Source: Amycolatopsis sp. NBRC 101858
Lineage (GTDB): Bacteria; Actinomycetota; Actinomycetes; Mycobacteriales; Pseudonocardiaceae
Direction of reading: 5' to 3'
DNA: 64,000 bases
Assembly (NCBI RefSeq): GCF_030269325.1
Contig: NZ_BSTD01000001.1
Span: 1,876,681 to 1,940,680 of the forward strand
A program made the translations under genes and the position numbers. The first letter of the stretch is position 1; every line of letters begins with the position of its first letter. Shown piece by piece: positions 26,229 through 34,116 of the stretch. The notes below the pieces were generated by a model. It saw nothing but the letters and a program-made list of their open reading frames with translations, was not told the origin of the DNA and made no database searches.

Positions 26229-27149
26229 GTGCCCGCGTCCCCCGACCCGTCGAGCGTCCGGCTCGACGGCCCGTGGGCTCATCGCGACGTGTCCGCGAAC
26301 GGCATCCGGCTGCACGTCGCCGAGCTCGGCGAGGGGCCCGTCGTGGTGCTGCTGCACGGGTTCGCCGAGTTCTGGTGGACCTGGCACCACCAGCTGCGGG
26401 CCCTGGCCGACGCGGGATTCCGCGCGGTCGCCGTCGACCTGCGCGGCTACGGCGACTCGGACAAGCCGCCGCGCGGCTACGACGCGTGGACGCTCGCCGG
26501 GGACGTCGGCGGCCTGATCAAGTCACTCGGCGCCCGCCGGGCGCACCTCGTCGGCCACGCGTGGGGCGGCATGCTCGCGTGGACGGTCGCGTCCCTGCAC
26601 CCCCGGCTCGTGTCGTCGGTGACGGCGATCGGCGCCGCCCACCCGCTCGCGCTGCGGTCCGGGGCCGCCCGCCCGTGGCGTGGCCAAGGACGGGCGGCCG
26701 GGCACCTCTTCCGCTTCCAGGTGCCGATGGCGCCGGAGAAGTGGCTCGTGAAGGACGACGCCCAGGCCGTCGCGGATCTCTTCGGCGGCTGGGCCGGGAG
26801 CCGATGGCGGTCCACTTCGGACTTCGCCGACAGCGTCGAGGAGTTCCGGCACGCGATGCTCGTGCCCGGGGTCGCGCACAGCGCGCTCGAGTACTACCGC
26901 TGGGCGTTCCGCGCGCAGTTCCGCGGCGAAGGCCGCCGGTTCACCGAGGCCGTCGGCGGCCGGATCACCGCGCCGACGCTGCAGCTGCACGGCGCCGACG
27001 ACCCCTGCATCCTCCCCGAGACGGCGACGTCGTCCGTGCGCTGGGCGGGCCCGCACGCCGAGCCGGAGCTCTGGCCGGGCGTCGGGCACTTCCCGCACCT
27101 CGAGGCGCCGGACCGCACGTCGGCGGCCCTGGTGGACTTCCTCAAGTGA
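26229..27149 (+). CDS. EphE-like alpha/beta-hydrolase lacking the nucleophile
   Basis: 306 aa from GTG 26229. Epoxide-hydrolase-type fold: oxyanion motif HGFAEFWWTW (43-52), VDLRGYGDSDKP (69-80), the acid region LHGADDP and the catalytic-His region GVGHFPHLEAP. The nucleophile elbow reads LVGHAWGG: Ala111 occupies the position of the catalytic Asp (epoxide hydrolases) or Ser (esterases), codon GCG. Hydrolysis by the usual mechanism should be impossible. It may be a pseudoenzyme partner of the neighbouring membrane protein. Syntenic with Rv3670; the 3' end overlaps the monooxygenase gene. Confidence 0.8.
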   Translation: MPASPDPSSVRLDGPWAHRDVSANGIRLHVAELGEGPVVVLLHGFAEFWWTWHHQLRALADAGFRAVAVDLRGYGDSDKPPRGYDAWTLAGDVGGLIKSLGARRAHLVGHAWGGMLAWTVASLHPRLVSSVTAIGAAHPLALRSGAARPWRGQGRAAGHLFRFQVPMAPEKWLVKDDAQAVADLFGGWAGSRWRSTSDFADSVEEFRHAMLVPGVAHSALEYYRWAFRAQFRGEGRRFTEAVGGRITAPTLQLHGADDPCILPETATSSVRWAGPHAEPELWPGVGHFPHLEAPDRTSAALVDFLK

Positions 27150-28230
27150 GGTCGATGGCGTTCTTCGCCCGCTCGACCGACTCCTCTGCCGGACCGCCCG
27201 TCGGGTTCTCCGTGGCCAGCGCCTGGTTGAGCTCGACGAAGGGCCGCATCCGGCTCTCATAAGCGGCGAACGCGGCTTCGTGCTCCGCGCGGCCCAGCTC
27301 CTGGGCGAGGACGTACGCGCCGACCAGCGCGAGGCTCGTCCCCTGGCCGGAGAGCGCCGACGCGCAGTAAGCGGCGTCGCCGAGCAGCACGACCCGGCCG
27401 GCCGACCAGCGGTCCAGGTGGATCTGCGCCATCGCGTCGAAGTAGAAGACGTCCGCGGCGGCCATCGCCTCCAGCAGCTTCGGCACCTCCCAGCCGACCC
27501 CGCCCAGCCGTTCGGCGACGAGCCGCTTCTGCCCGTCGACGTCCTGGCGGGGCAGCGGGTCCGAGCCGAAACCTAAGGTCACGCGCAGCTCGGTGTTGTC
27601 CCGGACCGGGTAGATCGCCCCGCCGGTCTCCTCGTGCCGGAACCAGACCTGCCAGTCCTCGAGGCCCAGGAAGTTCGGCGCCGGGAAGATCGCCAGGTAC
27701 TGGCCGAGGTGGCGGACGAACTCCTCCTCCGGCCCGAAGGCCAGCCGCCGCACCGCCGAGTGCAGGCCGTCCGCGCCCACGACCAGGTCGAACGTCCGGA
27801 AGCCGCCGTGCTCGAACTCGACGCGCACGCCGTGCGGCTCTTCGGTCAACGCCGTGACCGAGTCGCCGAAGACGTACTCGACGTCGGTCGCTTCGTGCAG
27901 GATCGCGACGACGTCGTCGCGCAGGATCTCGAAGTCGTCGCTGTCGAGCCGGCCGCTGCTGTAGGTGAACTCCTCGGACCGGAACAGCTCCTGCCCGGCA
28001 CCGTCCACCATCGACATCCCGCGCATCCGGGTGCGCAGCGCACGCATCCGCTCGCCCAGGCCCATCCGGTCGACGACGTCGAGCGCGACGCCGCGCACGT
28101 CGATCGCCTGGCCGCCGGTCCGCGGGCCGGACGCCCGCTCCACCACGGTCACCTCCCAGCCGGCGCGCGCCAAAAACCACGCGAGGGTCCCGCCGGCGAC
28201 GCCGGCCCCCGAGATCAGGACGTTGCGCAT
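27142..28230 (-). CDS. FAD-dependent monooxygenase (PHBH-like, UbiH/TetX type)
   Basis: 362 aa from ATG 28228-28230 with a GGAGG site seven bases upstream. Rossmann GxGxxG as ISGAGVAGGTLAWFLARAGWEVTVVER, the DG motif region DLVVGADGLHSAVRR, and the FAD GD motif VVLLGDAAYCASALSGQGTSLALVGAYVLA. Likely NAD(P)H-dependent hydroxylation of a small molecule, possibly drug inactivation or detoxification. It diverges from the GntR-TetR regulator, which probably controls it. Both genes interrupt the ephE-marP adjacency seen in mycobacteria, suggesting later insertion. Confidence 0.85.
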   Translation of the reverse strand: MRNVLISGAGVAGGTLAWFLARAGWEVTVVERASGPRTGGQAIDVRGVALDVVDRMGLGERMRALRTRMRGMSMVDGAGQELFRSEEFTYSSGRLDSDDFEILRDDVVAILHEATDVEYVFGDSVTALTEEPHGVRVEFEHGGFRTFDLVVGADGLHSAVRRLAFGPEEEFVRHLGQYLAIFPAPNFLGLEDWQVWFRHEETGGAIYPVRDNTELRVTLGFGSDPLPRQDVDGQKRLVAERLGGVGWEVPKLLEAMAAADVFYFDAMAQIHLDRWSAGRVVLLGDAAYCASALSGQGTSLALVGAYVLAQELGRAEHEAAFAAYESRMRPFVELNQALATENPTGGPAEESVERAKNAIDLT

Positions 28231-28294
28231 TTCGTGCCTCCAGAGTCGTACACTTCTTGCCATCACTCTGGAGTTCCAGCAGTTCACCAGCAAA

Positions 28295-28332
28295 ATCTGT
28301 GCTAGCACAGATGGGTATCTGTCCTAGTACAG
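28295..28332 (+). promoter_or_regulatory. Two tandem operator palindromes
   Basis: ATCTGTGCTAGCACAGAT (28295-28312) is a perfect 18-bp palindrome. CTGT-CCTAGT-ACAG (28319-28332) is a second, related site. Centres are 22 bp apart, two helical turns. They lie just before the regulator start at 28342 and 65-105 nt before the monooxygenase start. Confidence 0.75.
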
Positions 28333-28341
28333 GAGGCAGCC

Positions 28342-29223
28342 GTGAAGTACCTGGCCATCGCCGAAGAACTGCGGGGCCGGATCACGCGCGGCGAGCTCTC
28401 ACCGGGCGCGCGGGTTCCCTCGACCCGGCGGCTCGCGACCGACCACGGCGTCGCGATGGCGACCGCGGCGAAGGCGTTGACGCTGCTGAACCAGGAAGGG
28501 CTGGTGCACGCCGAACCACGGTCCGGCACGGTCGTCAGCGGCCGGGAACGCCGTGGCACCCAGCGGGGGCTGACCCGCGAGCGGATCGTGCGGACGGCGA
28601 TCGCCATCGCCGACACCGAGGGGCTCGGCGCGCTGTCCATGCGCGGGGTCGCCGCCCGTCTCGGCGTCGCGGCGATGGCGCCGTACCGGTACGTGCGGGG
28701 CAAGGACGAGCTGGTGCTGCTCATGGCCGACGCCGCGTTCGGCGAACGCGGCTACCCGGCGAAGCCGTCCGGCGACTGGCGTGACCGGCTGACGCTCGGC
28801 GGCCGCACGCTCTGGTCGCTCTTCCGGCGGCACCCGTGGCTGGCGCAGCTCGGGCCGATCACCAGGCCACTTCCGCTGCGCAACCTCGCCACGCACGGCG
28901 AATGGGCGCTGTCGGCGCTGTCCGAACTGGACGTCGACGCGGCGACGCTGTGCGACCTGCACGTCCTGTTCTTCGGCCACATCCAGGGGATGGCGGTCCA
29001 CCTGGAGCGCGAGCAGAGCGCGCTGGCGGCGTCCGGGCTGACCGAAGAGGACTGGATGGACCACCAGGGGCCGGCCGTGCTGGCGATGGCGGCCGGGCAC
29101 CCGACGTTCGCCAAGATGCTCGCCGAGCTGTCCGAGACCGGCTACGACCTCGTCCTGGACGACATCTTCGAATCGGGCCTGCGGGCGCTGCTGGACGGCC
29201 TCGCGCTGCGCTACGGGCGTTAG
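28342..29223 (+). CDS. Hybrid GntR-TetR regulator
   Basis: 293 aa from GTG 28342 preceded by AGGAGG. Residues 1-70 are a GntR winged helix (YLAIAEELRGRITRGELSPGARVPSTRRLA, then VAMATAAKALTLLNQEGLV). Residues ~76-125 are a TetR helix-turn-helix (RGLTRERIVRTAIAIADTEGLGALSMRGVAARLGV...PYRYVRGKDEL). The rest is a TetR ligand-binding domain. Two DNA-binding domains in one chain match two tandem palindromes upstream. It probably represses itself and the divergent FAD monooxygenase. The stop overlaps the marP stop. Confidence 0.85.
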   Translation: MKYLAIAEELRGRITRGELSPGARVPSTRRLATDHGVAMATAAKALTLLNQEGLVHAEPRSGTVVSGRERRGTQRGLTRERIVRTAIAIADTEGLGALSMRGVAARLGVAAMAPYRYVRGKDELVLLMADAAFGERGYPAKPSGDWRDRLTLGGRTLWSLFRRHPWLAQLGPITRPLPLRNLATHGEWALSALSELDVDAATLCDLHVLFFGHIQGMAVHLEREQSALAASGLTEEDWMDHQGPAVLAMAAGHPTFAKMLAELSETGYDLVLDDIFESGLRALLDGLALRYGR

Positions 29224-30404
29224 GCCGCGCAGGAGCCGGTGGACACGTTCGTCGACTGCGACGGCGCCGCGTCGACCTCGGCCCGCACCTGCTCGGCCGT
29301 GAGCGTGAAGCCCGTCTCCGGGTCCTCGACCGCCGCCCCGAACACGACGCCGATGACCTGGCCGTCCGGGGTCACCATCGGGCCGCCGGAGTTGCCGCTG
29401 CGGATCTCCGCGCGGACCGTGAAGACGTCCCGCTGCACGGTGCTGGCGTCGTAGATGTCCGGGCCGCGCAGGTTGATCCGGCCGCGCACGCGGGCCGGCG
29501 TCGCCCGGTACGGGCCGTCGAGCGGGTAGCCGAGCACGATCGCGCTGTCGCCCGCGGTGGCGGTTTCCGCCGCGAACCGCAGCGCCGGGGCCCGCAGCCG
29601 CGGCACGGCGAGCACCGCGATGTCGACCTCGGGGTTGAAGTAGACGACGCGCGCCGGGTAGTCGCCCTCCGTCGTCTCGATGCCGACGGTGTCGGTGCCG
29701 GCCACGACGTGCGCGTTCGTCATCACCCGCTGCGGCGAGATCACGAACCCGCTGCCCTCCAGGGACCGCGAGCACGAGCTGGCGCTGCCGCGGATCTTGA
29801 CGACGCTGCCGTGCAGCTGCTGGACGGTCGCGCTGCTCTGCAGCGCCGGGTCCGGCGGCGAGGTGTCGGCCGTCGGGGCCTTCTGGAACGGGTCGACTAT
29901 CGACGGGAAGCCGGACGCGTCGAGCAGCTTGCGCAGCTGGCTCGGGAAGCCCTGCGCGGCTTCCGGCATGGCGTCGTTGACCTTGCCGAGCACCACCGAG
30001 CCGTTGATCGCCTTGGCCAATCCGGGCAGGCCGGACACGGTCGTCAGCGGCGTCGCGATCAGCCACGCCACGATGAAGACGACGAGGGCCTGCACGACCG
30101 CGCCGAGCGTCTTGTCGACGCCGGACAGCTTGTCCGGGTTGATCTTCTGGCGCAGCCGGCGCCCCACGTACACGCCGAGCGCCTCGCCGAAGGCGACCAG
30201 GAACACGACAGTCGCGACGGCGAAGGCGACCTTCCACACCGGGTCGTCGAAGAACGAGACGACGACCGGCGCGAGCTTGATCCCGGCGAGCGCGCCGAGC
30301 ACCACGCCGACCAGCGACGGCAGCGCGACGATCACCCCCTGGTATGCGCCGGACACCGCCGCCAGCACGGCCAGCAGCAAGACCAGCACATCGACCCAGT
30401 TCAC
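29220..30404 (-). CDS. marP: Periplasmic serine protease MarP
   Basis: 394 aa from GTG 30402-30404. Four N-terminal membrane helices (CvpA-like, residues 1-125) precede a chymotrypsin-like protease. The triad is His232 (TNAHVV), Asp261 (EVDIAV) and Ser339 (RSGNSGGP). Cys211 and Cys392 match the positions of the disulfide known in the M. tuberculosis enzyme. MarP is needed there for acid resistance by activating the peptidoglycan hydrolase RipA. Last gene of a four-gene minus-strand run with the Nudix, TlpA-like and nth genes. Confidence 0.9.
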   Translation of the reverse strand: MNWVDVLVLLLAVLAAVSGAYQGVIVALPSLVGVVLGALAGIKLAPVVVSFFDDPVWKVAFAVATVVFLVAFGEALGVYVGRRLRQKINPDKLSGVDKTLGAVVQALVVFIVAWLIATPLTTVSGLPGLAKAINGSVVLGKVNDAMPEAAQGFPSQLRKLLDASGFPSIVDPFQKAPTADTSPPDPALQSSATVQQLHGSVVKIRGSASSCSRSLEGSGFVISPQRVMTNAHVVAGTDTVGIETTEGDYPARVVYFNPEVDIAVLAVPRLRAPALRFAAETATAGDSAIVLGYPLDGPYRATPARVRGRINLRGPDIYDASTVQRDVFTVRAEIRSGNSGGPMVTPDGQVIGVVFGAAVEDPETGFTLTAEQVRAEVDAAPSQSTNVSTGSCAA

Positions 30405-30408
30405 GTCG

Positions 30409-31107
30409 TCACTCCCCGCCTGTCAGGCGTGCCCGGAAGGCCGCCAGCGCCTCGTCGAGATCCCGGACGTCGCCGGTGTCCCATTCGCGCTCCCAGCCTC
30501 CCAGGCCGAGCAGGACGGACAGCAACCCGGCGGTGAACCCCCAGACGAACAGGCCGCCGACCTCGAAGGCCGGGCCCTTCCACGGCATGCCGGCCTTCTG
30601 GATCATGAACCGGTTGGCCGGGTCGACCAGGTCGGCGATCGCGACGCGCGCGACGGACGCCGTCTCGGCCGGGTCGACCGCGTGCACCGGGGACGGCTCG
30701 GCCCAGTGCGCCAGCACCGGCGTCACGGCGAAGCCGGACACCGGGACGAACAGCTCCGGCAGCACCGCGACCGGGCGGACGCCGGACGGGACCACGCCGG
30801 TTTCTTCTTCGGCCTCGCGCAGCGCGGTGCCGACCGGGCCGCCGTCGCCGTCCTCGGCGCCGCCGCCGGGGAACGCGACCTGCCCGGCGTGCGAGCCCAG
30901 CGTGTCGGCCCGGCGTTGCAGCAGGACGTCGGGCTCGCCGTCGGCTTCGCGCTCGCCGAAGAGGATGAGCACGGCCGCGGCGCGCGTGTAGGCGGCCTCG
31001 GGCGGGCTGAACCGCGTGAACGTCTTCGAGTCGACCTCGGCACTCACCTTGACCAGCGGCCGGAGCCACTCGGGCACCGACTCCGGCTCGACCAGTGGTC
31101 CGATCAC
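30409..31107 (-). CDS. CoA-pyrophosphatase-type Nudix hydrolase
   Basis: 232 aa. The Nudix box is in AFPGGGAEDGDGGPVGTALREAEEETG, with REAEEETG as the catalytic helix; the spacing is the CoAse type (NUDT7/NUDT8-like). The C-terminal segment AFEVGGLFVWGFTAGLLSVLL is also typical of that subfamily. It would hydrolyse CoA or acyl-CoA to phosphopantetheine and ADP. The ATG at 31105-31107 overlaps the TlpA-like stop. Ortholog of Rv3672c by position. Confidence 0.85.
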   Translation of the reverse strand: MIGPLVEPESVPEWLRPLVKVSAEVDSKTFTRFSPPEAAYTRAAAVLILFGEREADGEPDVLLQRRADTLGSHAGQVAFPGGGAEDGDGGPVGTALREAEEETGVVPSGVRPVAVLPELFVPVSGFAVTPVLAHWAEPSPVHAVDPAETASVARVAIADLVDPANRFMIQKAGMPWKGPAFEVGGLFVWGFTAGLLSVLLGLGGWEREWDTGDVRDLDEALAAFRARLTGGE

Positions 31108-31712
31108 GATGCTCCCTCGACTGCCGCGCGCACCTGGTCAGTGTTCCCGAAGGTGCGTGGATTCGCGATGAACCGCACCTCGCCCGCGGCGGTGACCAGG
31201 TAGGACGCCGGCAGTGACGAAGGCACCTTCAGCGCCGTCCGGACGGGCCCGCTCGGCCCGTCGCCGTCGAACACCGACGGTAGGTGCACGCCCAGCTCGG
31301 CGAGGAGGTTCAAGCCGTCCTCCGCCGGGCTCTGGACCTGGACGCCGAGCACGCGCGCGGCACCCGGCTGCTTCGCGTACTCCTGGAGCACCGGCAGCTC
31401 GGCCCGGCACGGCTGGCACCAGGACGCCCACACGTTGACCAGCACCGGAGCCCCGGCGAGGGCCTTGCCGACGTCGACGCTCGCGCCGTCGCCGAGGCAG
31501 TCCGCCTCGACGCCTTCGAGCTGCTTCACCGGCTGCGCGGGACCGGCCGCGGGGCACGGCTGGAGCGCCGCCGCGGACCGGGCCGGCGCCAGGGCTCCGG
31601 AATCTCCGGTCGGCTTCGCGGCGCTGTCGTCACCCCCGCGGGGCAGCAGCGCGACGATGAGCGCCACCGCCAGCACGGCGGCGGCCAGCGCCCATTTGGT
31701 GACGGTCGTCAC
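31104..31712 (-). CDS. TlpA/ResA-like membrane-anchored thioredoxin
   Basis: 202 aa with an N-terminal signal anchor ([21 protein letters not shown]), a ~60-residue linker containing two Cys, then a thioredoxin fold whose active site is [19 protein letters not shown] carries the cis-Pro loop. It is an extracytoplasmic thiol-disulfide reductase/oxidase, possibly for cytochrome c or envelope proteins such as MarP, whose disulfide matters; that link is inference from operon position. Start overlaps the nth stop. Position of Rv3673c. Confidence 0.85.
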   Translation of the reverse strand: MTTVTKWALAAAVLAVALIVALLPRGGDDSAAKPTGDSGALAPARSAAALQPCPAAGPAQPVKQLEGVEADCLGDGASVDVGKALAGAPVLVNVWASWCQPCRAELPVLQEYAKQPGAARVLGVQVQSPAEDGLNLLAELGVHLPSVFDGDGPSGPVRTALKVPSSLPASYLVTAAGEVRFIANPRTFGNTDQVRAAVEGAS

Positions 31713-32470
31713 CGGGGCGCCGCCAGCGCCAGGATGTGGTCCTTTTCAACGCCTTTGACCAGCTTCGCGGCTTCTTCGAACCCGGTCGGGCCGGTGCCGT
31801 ACGACGGGCAGTCCTTGGCCAGCGGGCAGGCACCGCAGGCGGGCTTCTTGGCGTGGCAGACGCGCCGGCCGTGGAAGATCACCCGGTGCGAGAGCATCGT
31901 CCACTCCTTGCGGGGGATCAGCTCGCCGACCGCGTGCTCGACCTTGACCGGGTCCTCCTCGGCCGTCCAGCCCCAGCGCCGGACCAGCCGGCCGAAGTGG
32001 GTGTCGACGGTGATGCCCGGGACGTCGAAGGCGTTCCCGAGCACGACGTTGGCGGTCTTGCGGCCGACGCCGGGCAGCGTGACGAGGTCGTCGAGCTTGC
32101 CGGGGACCTCGCCGTCGAAGCGCTCGACCAGCGCCGCGCCGAGGCCCATCACGGAGTTCGCCTTGGCCCGGTAGAAGCCGGTGCTGCGGAGGTACTCCTC
32201 CAGCTCGGTGCGGTCGGCGCCCGCGTAGTCGGCGGCGGTCGGGTAGCGCTTGAACAGCGCGGGCGTGACCAGGTTCACCCGGACGTCGGTGGTTTGCGCG
32301 GACAGCACGACCGCGACGAGCAGTTCCAGCGGAGTGGTGAAGTCGAGCTCGCAGTGGGCGTCCGGATACACGTCGTCGAGGCAACGCTTCATCCGCCTGG
32401 CGCGTCTCACCAGAGCTAACCGGCTTTCACCAGCGCCCTCACGGGGGGCGTTCGTGGTGGCAGGTGGCAC
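31709..32470 (-). CDS. nth: Endonuclease III
   Basis: 253 aa from GTG 32468-32470. The helix-hairpin-helix [14 protein letters not shown] and [16 protein letters not shown] hold the catalytic Asp, and the C-terminal iron-sulfur cluster motif has Cys spaced 6-2-5 ([17 protein letters not shown]). Removes oxidised pyrimidines in base-excision repair. First gene of the nth-tlpA-nudix-marP run, each coupled by ATGA-type overlaps or a 4-nt gap. Confidence 0.95.
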   Translation of the reverse strand: MPPATTNAPREGAGESRLALVRRARRMKRCLDDVYPDAHCELDFTTPLELLVAVVLSAQTTDVRVNLVTPALFKRYPTAADYAGADRTELEEYLRSTGFYRAKANSVMGLGAALVERFDGEVPGKLDDLVTLPGVGRKTANVVLGNAFDVPGITVDTHFGRLVRRWGWTAEEDPVKVEHAVGELIPRKEWTMLSHRVIFHGRRVCHAKKPACGACPLAKDCPSYGTGPTGFEEAAKLVKGVEKDHILALAAPR

Positions 32471-32618
32471 CCCGATAGCCTACGGGCGCCGTCGGACGAG
32501 CCGGTCAGTGCACCGGTGGACGACCGACACGCCAGAGCACCACCTCGGCGCAGTTTCCGGCCGCCATGAGCGAGGATCTGGAGTAGATGCTTCCCACCGA
32601 TACTTTTGGGGTCCGGTC

Positions 32619-32870
32619 ATGACCGTCTGGTTCGTCATCCTGGTCCCCCTGGTGATCATGTTCTTCGCGCTCTTCATGGAGCGCGTGGAAAGCAGGCTCA
32701 AGCACGTCGCGGTGCAGGAAAACGAGGTCGAAGAGTTCCTCGAGCAGGCGCAGCCCAACGAGGTCAGGGCGCTCTACGGGCACGGCATCGGCCGCGCGCT
32801 GGAGCTGTTCCGGCTGCGTAGGCTGGGCGGACGGGCGGCCAGGCTACGCGCGCGACGCGTGCGGAGTTAG
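32619..32870 (+). CDS. Small Rv3675-like membrane protein
   Basis: 83 aa from ATG 32619. One N-terminal membrane helix (VWFVILVPLVIMFFALFMERVE) is followed by an amphipathic, then strongly basic tail (FRLRRLGGRAARLRARRVRS). It lies between nth (divergent) and crp, where M. tuberculosis has Rv3675. Function unknown; the single helix and basic tail suggest a membrane-surface adaptor. Confidence 0.7.
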   Translation: MTVWFVILVPLVIMFFALFMERVESRLKHVAVQENEVEEFLEQAQPNEVRALYGHGIGRALELFRLRRLGGRAARLRARRVRS

Positions 32871-32952
32871 GCTCCACGTTCGAACGAGATCATCTGGCGG
32901 GCGCGCGCGTCCGGCAGGCGATCTCGCGAGTACGCCCTAGACTGACGCGCAA

Positions 32953-32966
32953 GTGATCGGCGTCAC
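32953..32966 (+). promoter_or_regulatory. crp: Crp/GlxR-type site upstream of crp
   Basis: GTGA-TCGGCG-TCAC, a perfect core of the TGTGAN6TCACA consensus, 54-67 nt before the crp start. Suggests autoregulation. Confidence 0.65.
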
Positions 32967-33019
32967 GCACTTCCAGCCACGGAGGTGCGTGAACGTTTCT
33001 CGACGAGGAGGCACCCGAG

Positions 33020-33694
33020 GTGGATGAAACCCTGGCCCGTGCGGGCATTTTCCAGGGTGTGGAGCCGGCAGCGGCGGAGGCGCTGGCCCAGACCTTGGAA
33101 TCCGTGGAGTTCCCCCGCGGCCATGTCATCTTCAACGAGGGTGAACCCGGCGACAAGCTGTACATCATCCAGTCCGGCAAGGTGAAGATCGGCCGCAAGT
33201 CCCCGGACGGCCGCGAGAACCTGCTGGGCATCTTCGGCCCGTCCGACATGTTCGGCGAGCTGTCCATCTTCGACCCCGGCCCCCGGACGTCGAGCGCGAC
33301 CACCGTCACCGAGGTCCGCGCGGTCACCATGGACCGCCCGGCCCTGCGGCAGTGGATCTCGACCCGCCCGGAGATCGCCGAGCAGCTGCTGCGCGTGGTC
33401 GCGCGCCGCCTGCGCCGGACGAACAACATGGTCGCGGAACTGATCTTCACCGACGTCCCCGGGCGCGTGGCGCGGGCGCTGCTGCAGCTCGCCCAGCGGT
33501 TCGGCAGCCAGGAGGCGGGCCTGCTGCGGGTCACGCACGACCTGACGCAAGAAGAGATCGCCCAGTACGTCGGCGCTTCGCGCGAGACCGTCAACAAGGC
33601 GCTCGCCGACTTCGCCCACCGCGGCTGGCTGCGGCTCGAGGGCAAGAGCGTGCTGATCCTGGACCCGGAGCGGCTGGCTCGCCGCGCCCGCTGA
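33020..33694 (+). CDS. crp: cAMP receptor protein (Crp/GlxR)
   Basis: 224 aa from GTG 33020 (CGAGGAGG upstream). The cyclic-nucleotide-binding barrel contains [22 protein letters not shown] and the phosphate-binding cassette [18 protein letters not shown]-terminal [27 protein letters not shown]. The recognition helix with R-E-T-V-N-K is that of the GlxR/Rv3676 subgroup. Global regulator of carbon and envelope genes. Sites matching its consensus occur upstream of itself, of the 45039 gene and (weaker) of ponA. Confidence 0.95.
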   Translation: MDETLARAGIFQGVEPAAAEALAQTLESVEFPRGHVIFNEGEPGDKLYIIQSGKVKIGRKSPDGRENLLGIFGPSDMFGELSIFDPGPRTSSATTVTEVRAVTMDRPALRQWISTRPEIAEQLLRVVARRLRRTNNMVAELIFTDVPGRVARALLQLAQRFGSQEAGLLRVTHDLTQEEIAQYVGASRETVNKALADFAHRGWLRLEGKSVLILDPERLARRAR

Positions 33695-33703
33695 GTCTTC
33701 TCA

Positions 33704-33754
33704 CGAAGAAGGCCCCCTCACCTGGGTGAGGGGGCCTTCTTCGTTGGTCTTTTG
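33704..33754 (+). terminator. Strong terminator after crp
   Basis: Perfect 17-bp stem CGAAGAAGGCCCCCTCA (33704-33720) / TGAGGGGGCCTTCTTCG (33727-33743), 6-nt loop, then TTGGTCTTTTG. Confidence 0.9.
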
Positions 33755-33755
33755 A

Positions 33756-34050
33756 TCAAAAACAAAGAGCCGGGCGCCACCCCCGACGTGGCGCACCGGC
33801 TCTTCGTTTGTCGCGCGGACCATCCCCCGACGATCCGCGCTCCCCGCCCTCCGGGCCAGGCCCCGACCCATATGCCGGAGGGAGCTGGGTTCTCTGCTGT
33901 TGTTCAACCATCACGGCCCATACCCACGAATTCAAGGCCATTCACTCTCAAGGACGCCATGCCCGCTGTTTTGTTGCACGAGTCCACGGAGAATATCGTG
34001 AGTGTTACCTGATCGAGACCTCACCTGATCCACTTCCAGTCTGCCGGTGA
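33756..34050 (-). ncRNA. Candidate minus-strand small RNA downstream of crp
   Basis: The 33744-34108 gap has no convincing protein gene. On the minus strand TTGACG (34060-34065) with a CAGACT-like box 17 nt later could start a transcript near 34030, and the U-rich hairpin at 33763-33810 would end it. A 51-codon ORF starts within but has an unconvincing composition and stops inside the terminator. An sRNA of roughly 270 nt is the best reading; expression data would decide. Confidence 0.4.
33763..33810 (-). terminator. Minus-strand intrinsic terminator
   Basis: Arms CAAAGAGCCGGGCGCCAC (33763-33780) and GTGGCGC-A-CCGGCTCTT (33788-33804). On the minus strand the hairpin is followed by TTTGTTTTTGATC, so it serves leftward transcription although no annotated leftward gene exists here. 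Confidence 0.7.
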
Positions 34051-34069
34051 GGCACCTGACCGTCAAATA

Positions 34070-34116
34070 AGTGGTACTCACGTACCACTCTGCGGCATAC
34101 TGGTACTCGTGTCCCA
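34070..34116 (+). promoter_or_regulatory. Operator palindromes at the 34109 MFS promoter
   Basis: AGTGGTAC-TCAC-GTACCACT (34070-34089) is a perfect 8-4-8 repeat. TGGTACTCGTGTCCCA (34101-34116) is an imperfect second copy across the GTG start. CATACT (34096-34101) may be the -10 of a near-leaderless mRNA. The regulator is not encoded next door. Confidence 0.55.

Noticed and set aside
33756..33908. 51-codon minus-strand ORF (starts MVEQQQRTQL)
   Set aside because: It stops within the intrinsic terminator and is Gly/Arg/Pro-rich; more likely part of a noncoding RNA.
33808..34050. 80-codon plus-strand ORF after crp
   Set aside because: No ribosome-binding site, odd Pro/Cys composition, overlaps the minus-strand hairpin; no sign of coding selection.
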